Source: Erodium maritimum (lineage: Eukaryota > Streptophyta > Magnoliopsida > Geraniales > Geraniaceae). From it: a DNA stretch of 64,000 nucleotides. The stretch is taken from assembly GCA_963921825.1 (NCBI GenBank), contig OY997589.1:18621735-18685734 (forward strand). The letters run 5' to 3'. The notes below the pieces were generated by a model, which did not search any database, was not told the DNA's origin, and saw nothing but the letters and a program-made list of their open reading frames with translations. Numbering within the stretch: position 1 is the first letter of the stretch; every line of letters starts with the position of its first letter. Positions 60,814 through 64,000 of the stretch are shown here, piece after piece. A program made the position numbers and the translations under genes.

Positions 60814-63800
60814 TGTCACGCCCCAATTTCAACGAACCGAAACTAGGGACGCGAACGTTTAAAAAGTTACAATACTGAAACTTGTTTTCGTTAAAACACT
60901 TTAAAAGCCAGTTTAGTTCCACAAAAGAATATTATTTACATCTCACAAAAATAATAGTCCCACACTTGGACAAAACGAGATACACGTCTCTAGACTCAAA
61001 ACACCCAGCAACCCGCTTCAAGCTCTTCAAGCTTCAGAATCTCACATAGTCCAGACTACGAACGGTACCTGTAGGAAAAGCAGCTAGGGGTGAGCGTTCG
61101 CTCACCACCACAGATAACAGACTGACTATGGCATAATTAGCAGAAACAAGCCGGTGACACCAACAATGACTCAAGACACACACACGACCAAAGTACTTTC
61201 CTCAACCGACTCAACACTCGGATACGTTATGTAGACCCCACCCTACGATCGACGACCTCCTCCAAGACACGAATGACCACACAATACCAAACAAGATCAC
61301 AAAGGATCGCAAAACCGGCTGCTCAGTAACCAAACTCTGTCTCTCGCCCTTTACCGATCATAGACGTGGTCAGGCGGTCGACCTGTCGCGCAACTTCTCC
61401 CGATCCCAGTCGGGAGGCTAACTCACAACCTCTCCGCTTCACCCGATCCCAGTCGGGTGGTTAGCCACACCCGCGCGTCCTTCCCCCGATCCCAGTCGGG
61501 GAGCTAGTCCACAACCCCTCCGCTTCTCCCGATCCCAGTCAGGAGGCTAGCTACACCACACAACCTCCACCAGTAACCAGTAACCAATCACAATCACAAA
61601 CAAACAACTCCACAGGCACTCAAGGCCAACAAAACACCGACAAACCAACACAGGTTCAACAATCCTACGGGCCCTCATGGCCACCCAAGACACCAACGGT
61701 AAAGTACGGGTTCACAACCCCACGGGCACTCACGGCCACCCAAAACACCGAAACGACAACACGGGCTCTCATGGCCACCCAAGACTCAGCAATAATTAAC
61801 ACGGGCTCTCAAGGCCACCCAAACTTGACAATAAATAACACGGGCTCTCAAGGCCACCCAACTCAACAACAAATAACACGGGCTCTCAAGGCCACCCAAA
61901 CTCAACAACAAATAACACGGGCTCTCAAGGCCACCCAAACTCAATCAACAAATAACGCACAACAACCTCCGGGCATGGTCATATGCCTCCAGTAAATCAG
62001 TTAACGCTAAGTTCTCTGCTCCTACGACACTACTAAGTGTCACATGCATTTCCAGTATTCGCTACGTTCCCATATCATGCATTTCTAATATTTGATAACC
62101 TAAATAACCCACGACACCCCGGTGTCACATGCAATTCTACAGTTAACTTTCCCTAGTCAGGGCCGAGATCCGGCTACTTTTCCCTACCTCGTAAACAACT
62201 CCAAAAACGCTCCACTAAACCCGAGATGATCCCAGTCACTCGCCGAGCCTCCCTTTGCCTCGGTCCGCAGCACGATCTAAAAGAACACAAACTCAAAGCA
62301 CTTTTAAACTAGTAGGACTAAACCGAAAATTAATAAACTTAACGCCCAACGTAACCCTGACAATGTCGATCATTCCTAATTTCTCAATTACTCGACATTG
62401 TCGATAAAGGACCCGTAAAGGCCCGATTCGCCCGACATGGCGAATCTGCCCGGGTTTTGTAAATTGCCTTCCGGGGCTCCCTCTCGATCGAAGCCAGACT
62501 CCAAATTTAACACGAAGCCCCAAAAATTAATAACGGTTCCGCCGTTAAGTTAAAGTTTACGATTTGTCCAGTTCAAATACGATAGTTGTCTTTTACACTC
62601 GAGCGGGCTAACAGTAGGGTTACGACGGATCGGGTTCGAGCACCCGTGCCCGAACTCAGATTTGATCTAAACCCAGTTAAAAACCCCTTTTTATCTTAAA
62701 CCGTCTTTGAAACTCCTTGCTTTAATTAATTCCGACATTGATTTTTAAAACAAAACGGTTTCCTTCTGCTCGTTTCCAAACTCGAGATTTTTGGTCCGAA
62801 ACCCTTCTAAAACCGATTTGATTTTGTTTTCCCCTACCCCGTTTCGATTTAACTTAACTCACGTTTCATTTTAACGACCGACTTTCGTTTTTAAAACCCG
62901 TTTAATTTAATTAGATTTAGTTTTAACAATAACAATTTTACGTCCGAAAGAACGAAGATCAAACTTTTATTCTAAAACAGATTTTTATTCTAAACTCAAA
63001 TTAAACCATTTTACACAGTTAAACAGATCTGAAACCGTATTGAAACATAACAACGACATCTTAATTTTGTTGTTCTTCTTTACAATTCCCGATTACACCA
63101 TTTTACAATAGTCCTTTAAACAAAACCGGATTTACGTTTTTTGTTCTGTTCCTTTCCATTTCGGGAGCTCCGTTCCATCCCGACCAGATCTGAACGAACT
63201 CGGGAACGGGAAAGCAAAAGAAGAAGAACGGGATCGGGTTAGGTGCGGCCGACCACCGGCGACGCCGTTATCGGCCGAGATTCCACGGACCGAGAACTCA
63301 CCGTAAAGGGACGGTGGCGGGCGGTGGAGATCGGCGGTGGGAGCGGCGGTGGGGGTTCGCCTCGGGTCCGGACGACTCGGTCCCATCCTGGATCTGACGA
63401 GCTCGCCGGCGACGGCGGGAGCTCGGGTCACGCGCGGTTGAAGGGAGGGTCGGGACGAGAAGAAGAGGTGGAGCTCGGTGGCGGCGATGGCGTCGCGGCC
63501 GGTCCTCTCCAGATCGGAGGAGAGGAGGGTTCCGGGCTCGGTGACGGCGTCTTTAGGGCCGGACGGAACTGGTGGTGGACGGGGGTGGTCCGGTGAGGAA
63601 GGTAAAGGAGAGAGAGAGATAGGGAGGTCGGGGACGGTGATGGCGTGGGCTGGCCGGAGCGGTGACGGGGTCGGGATGGAGGAGAAGAGGAAGGGACGAG
63701 GGTGGTGAGAGAGGTGGCGGCCGGAAACGGTGGTGGACGGAGCTGGTTTCGGCGAGGAAGACGAGAGAGAGAGAGAGGGGGTCGGATCGAGAGAGGGGAG

Positions 63801-64000
63801 AGGGTGAGGGCTGTGCTTTGGTATAACGTTGAAACCCTAATGGTTTCAGCTTATATCCACGCGAATTGGGCCGGCCTATCGGGCCTTAGACCAGAAAACG
63901 GGCTCAAGCCCAAACTGGCTGGCGAGTCTGGCCTGGCCTGCCCAGCTTCCATTTTTTTTTTTGCCACTTGTTTCAAAAACCTACCTTAAGGTTTTAGGAT
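60814..64000 (-). mobile_element. LTR of the TGTCACGCCCC superfamily, runs off the window
   Basis: Starts TGTCACGCCCCAATTTC. It has the palindrome GGTGAGCG-TT-CGCTCACC at 61089-61106, repeats of CCGATCCCAGTCGGG at 61330-61560, a 34-36 bp minisatellite at 61660-61955, the block TTTCCCTAGTCAGGGCCG shared with 55820, and a GC-rich GA-microsatellite region at 63240-63830. No terminal end or internal region is reached by 64000. Apparent reading frames at 63132-63989 follow base composition and have no domain. Confidence 0.7.
61660..61955. repeat. Minisatellite, 34-36 bp units
   Basis: About eight tandem units with the core CGGGCTCTCAAGGCCACCCA. The last four are nearly identical; the first ones vary (CACGGCCACC, CATGGCCACC) and are spaced further apart. 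Confidence 0.85.

Noticed and set aside
61660..61955. Regular repeats considered as a CRISPR array
   Set aside because: Units are head-to-tail with no unique spacers, in a plant LTR; it is a minisatellite.
63132..63989. Gly/Arg-rich open frames near the window end
   Set aside because: Simple GGC/GAG-rich LTR sequence, same position as GC-rich parts of the other LTRs; no domain.

Overview
This is a nuclear window from a flowering plant, almost certainly a core eudicot. The evidence is spliced genes with GT-AG introns, plant-specific families (an R2R3-MYB of the MYB44/70/73/77 clade, an MRG chromodomain protein, a UGT84-type glycosyltransferase, PIP-type secreted peptides, a CrRLK1L receptor kinase), nuclear tRNA-Gly(GCC) and tRNA-Leu(CAA), and a dense load of plant LTR retrotransposons, LINEs, TRIM, Harbinger and Mutator-like MITEs. 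The species cannot be named from the sequence.

Layout. 1-10.4 kb is genic: an intronless MYB gene (+) converges on an 11-exon MRG gene (-). 10.5-12.7 kb is a complete non-autonomous PIF/Harbinger-like element that keeps only the Myb/SANT ORF1, with one stop. 13-29 kb is one LINE split twice, by a 329-bp TRIM and by a 13.6-kb Ty3/Gypsy element on the minus strand; the Gypsy 5' LTR itself carries a nested 2.76-kb solo LTR. Clean 5-bp target duplications mark all three LTR insertions. 29.3-46.7 kb is genic again: a secreted-peptide precursor with four tandem PIP-like modules (-), a UGT84B-like gene whose intron holds a hairpin MITE and a LINE tail (+), a second single-copy PIP-like precursor (+), an intronless CrRLK1L kinase (-), and two tRNAs (-). 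Between them lie ORF1-only LINE-like elements (one inserted head-on into another copy of its family), a 615-bp Mutator-type MITE and a polyadenylated retroposon. 47.3-51.7 kb is a young Ty1/Copia element with nearly identical 152-bp LTRs but almost no gag. 53-64 kb is a retroposon, another LINE broken by LTRs, and several LTRs of the same TGTCACGCCCC-ended superfamily in both orientations, the last running off the window.

How the genes fit together. The single-copy genes (MYB, MRG, PIP, UGT84B, PIP, CrRLK1L) match, from memory, two paralogous Arabidopsis blocks: chromosome 4 MYB73-MRG1-PIP2 and chromosome 2 MYB70-PIP3-UGT84B1/B2-At2g23200. The window therefore looks like an unfractionated ancestral gene order expanded by transposons. 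The items most worth a second look are the four-module peptide precursor beside a second peptide gene, this conserved order, and a short hairpin kept by compensating changes in otherwise diverged LTRs.
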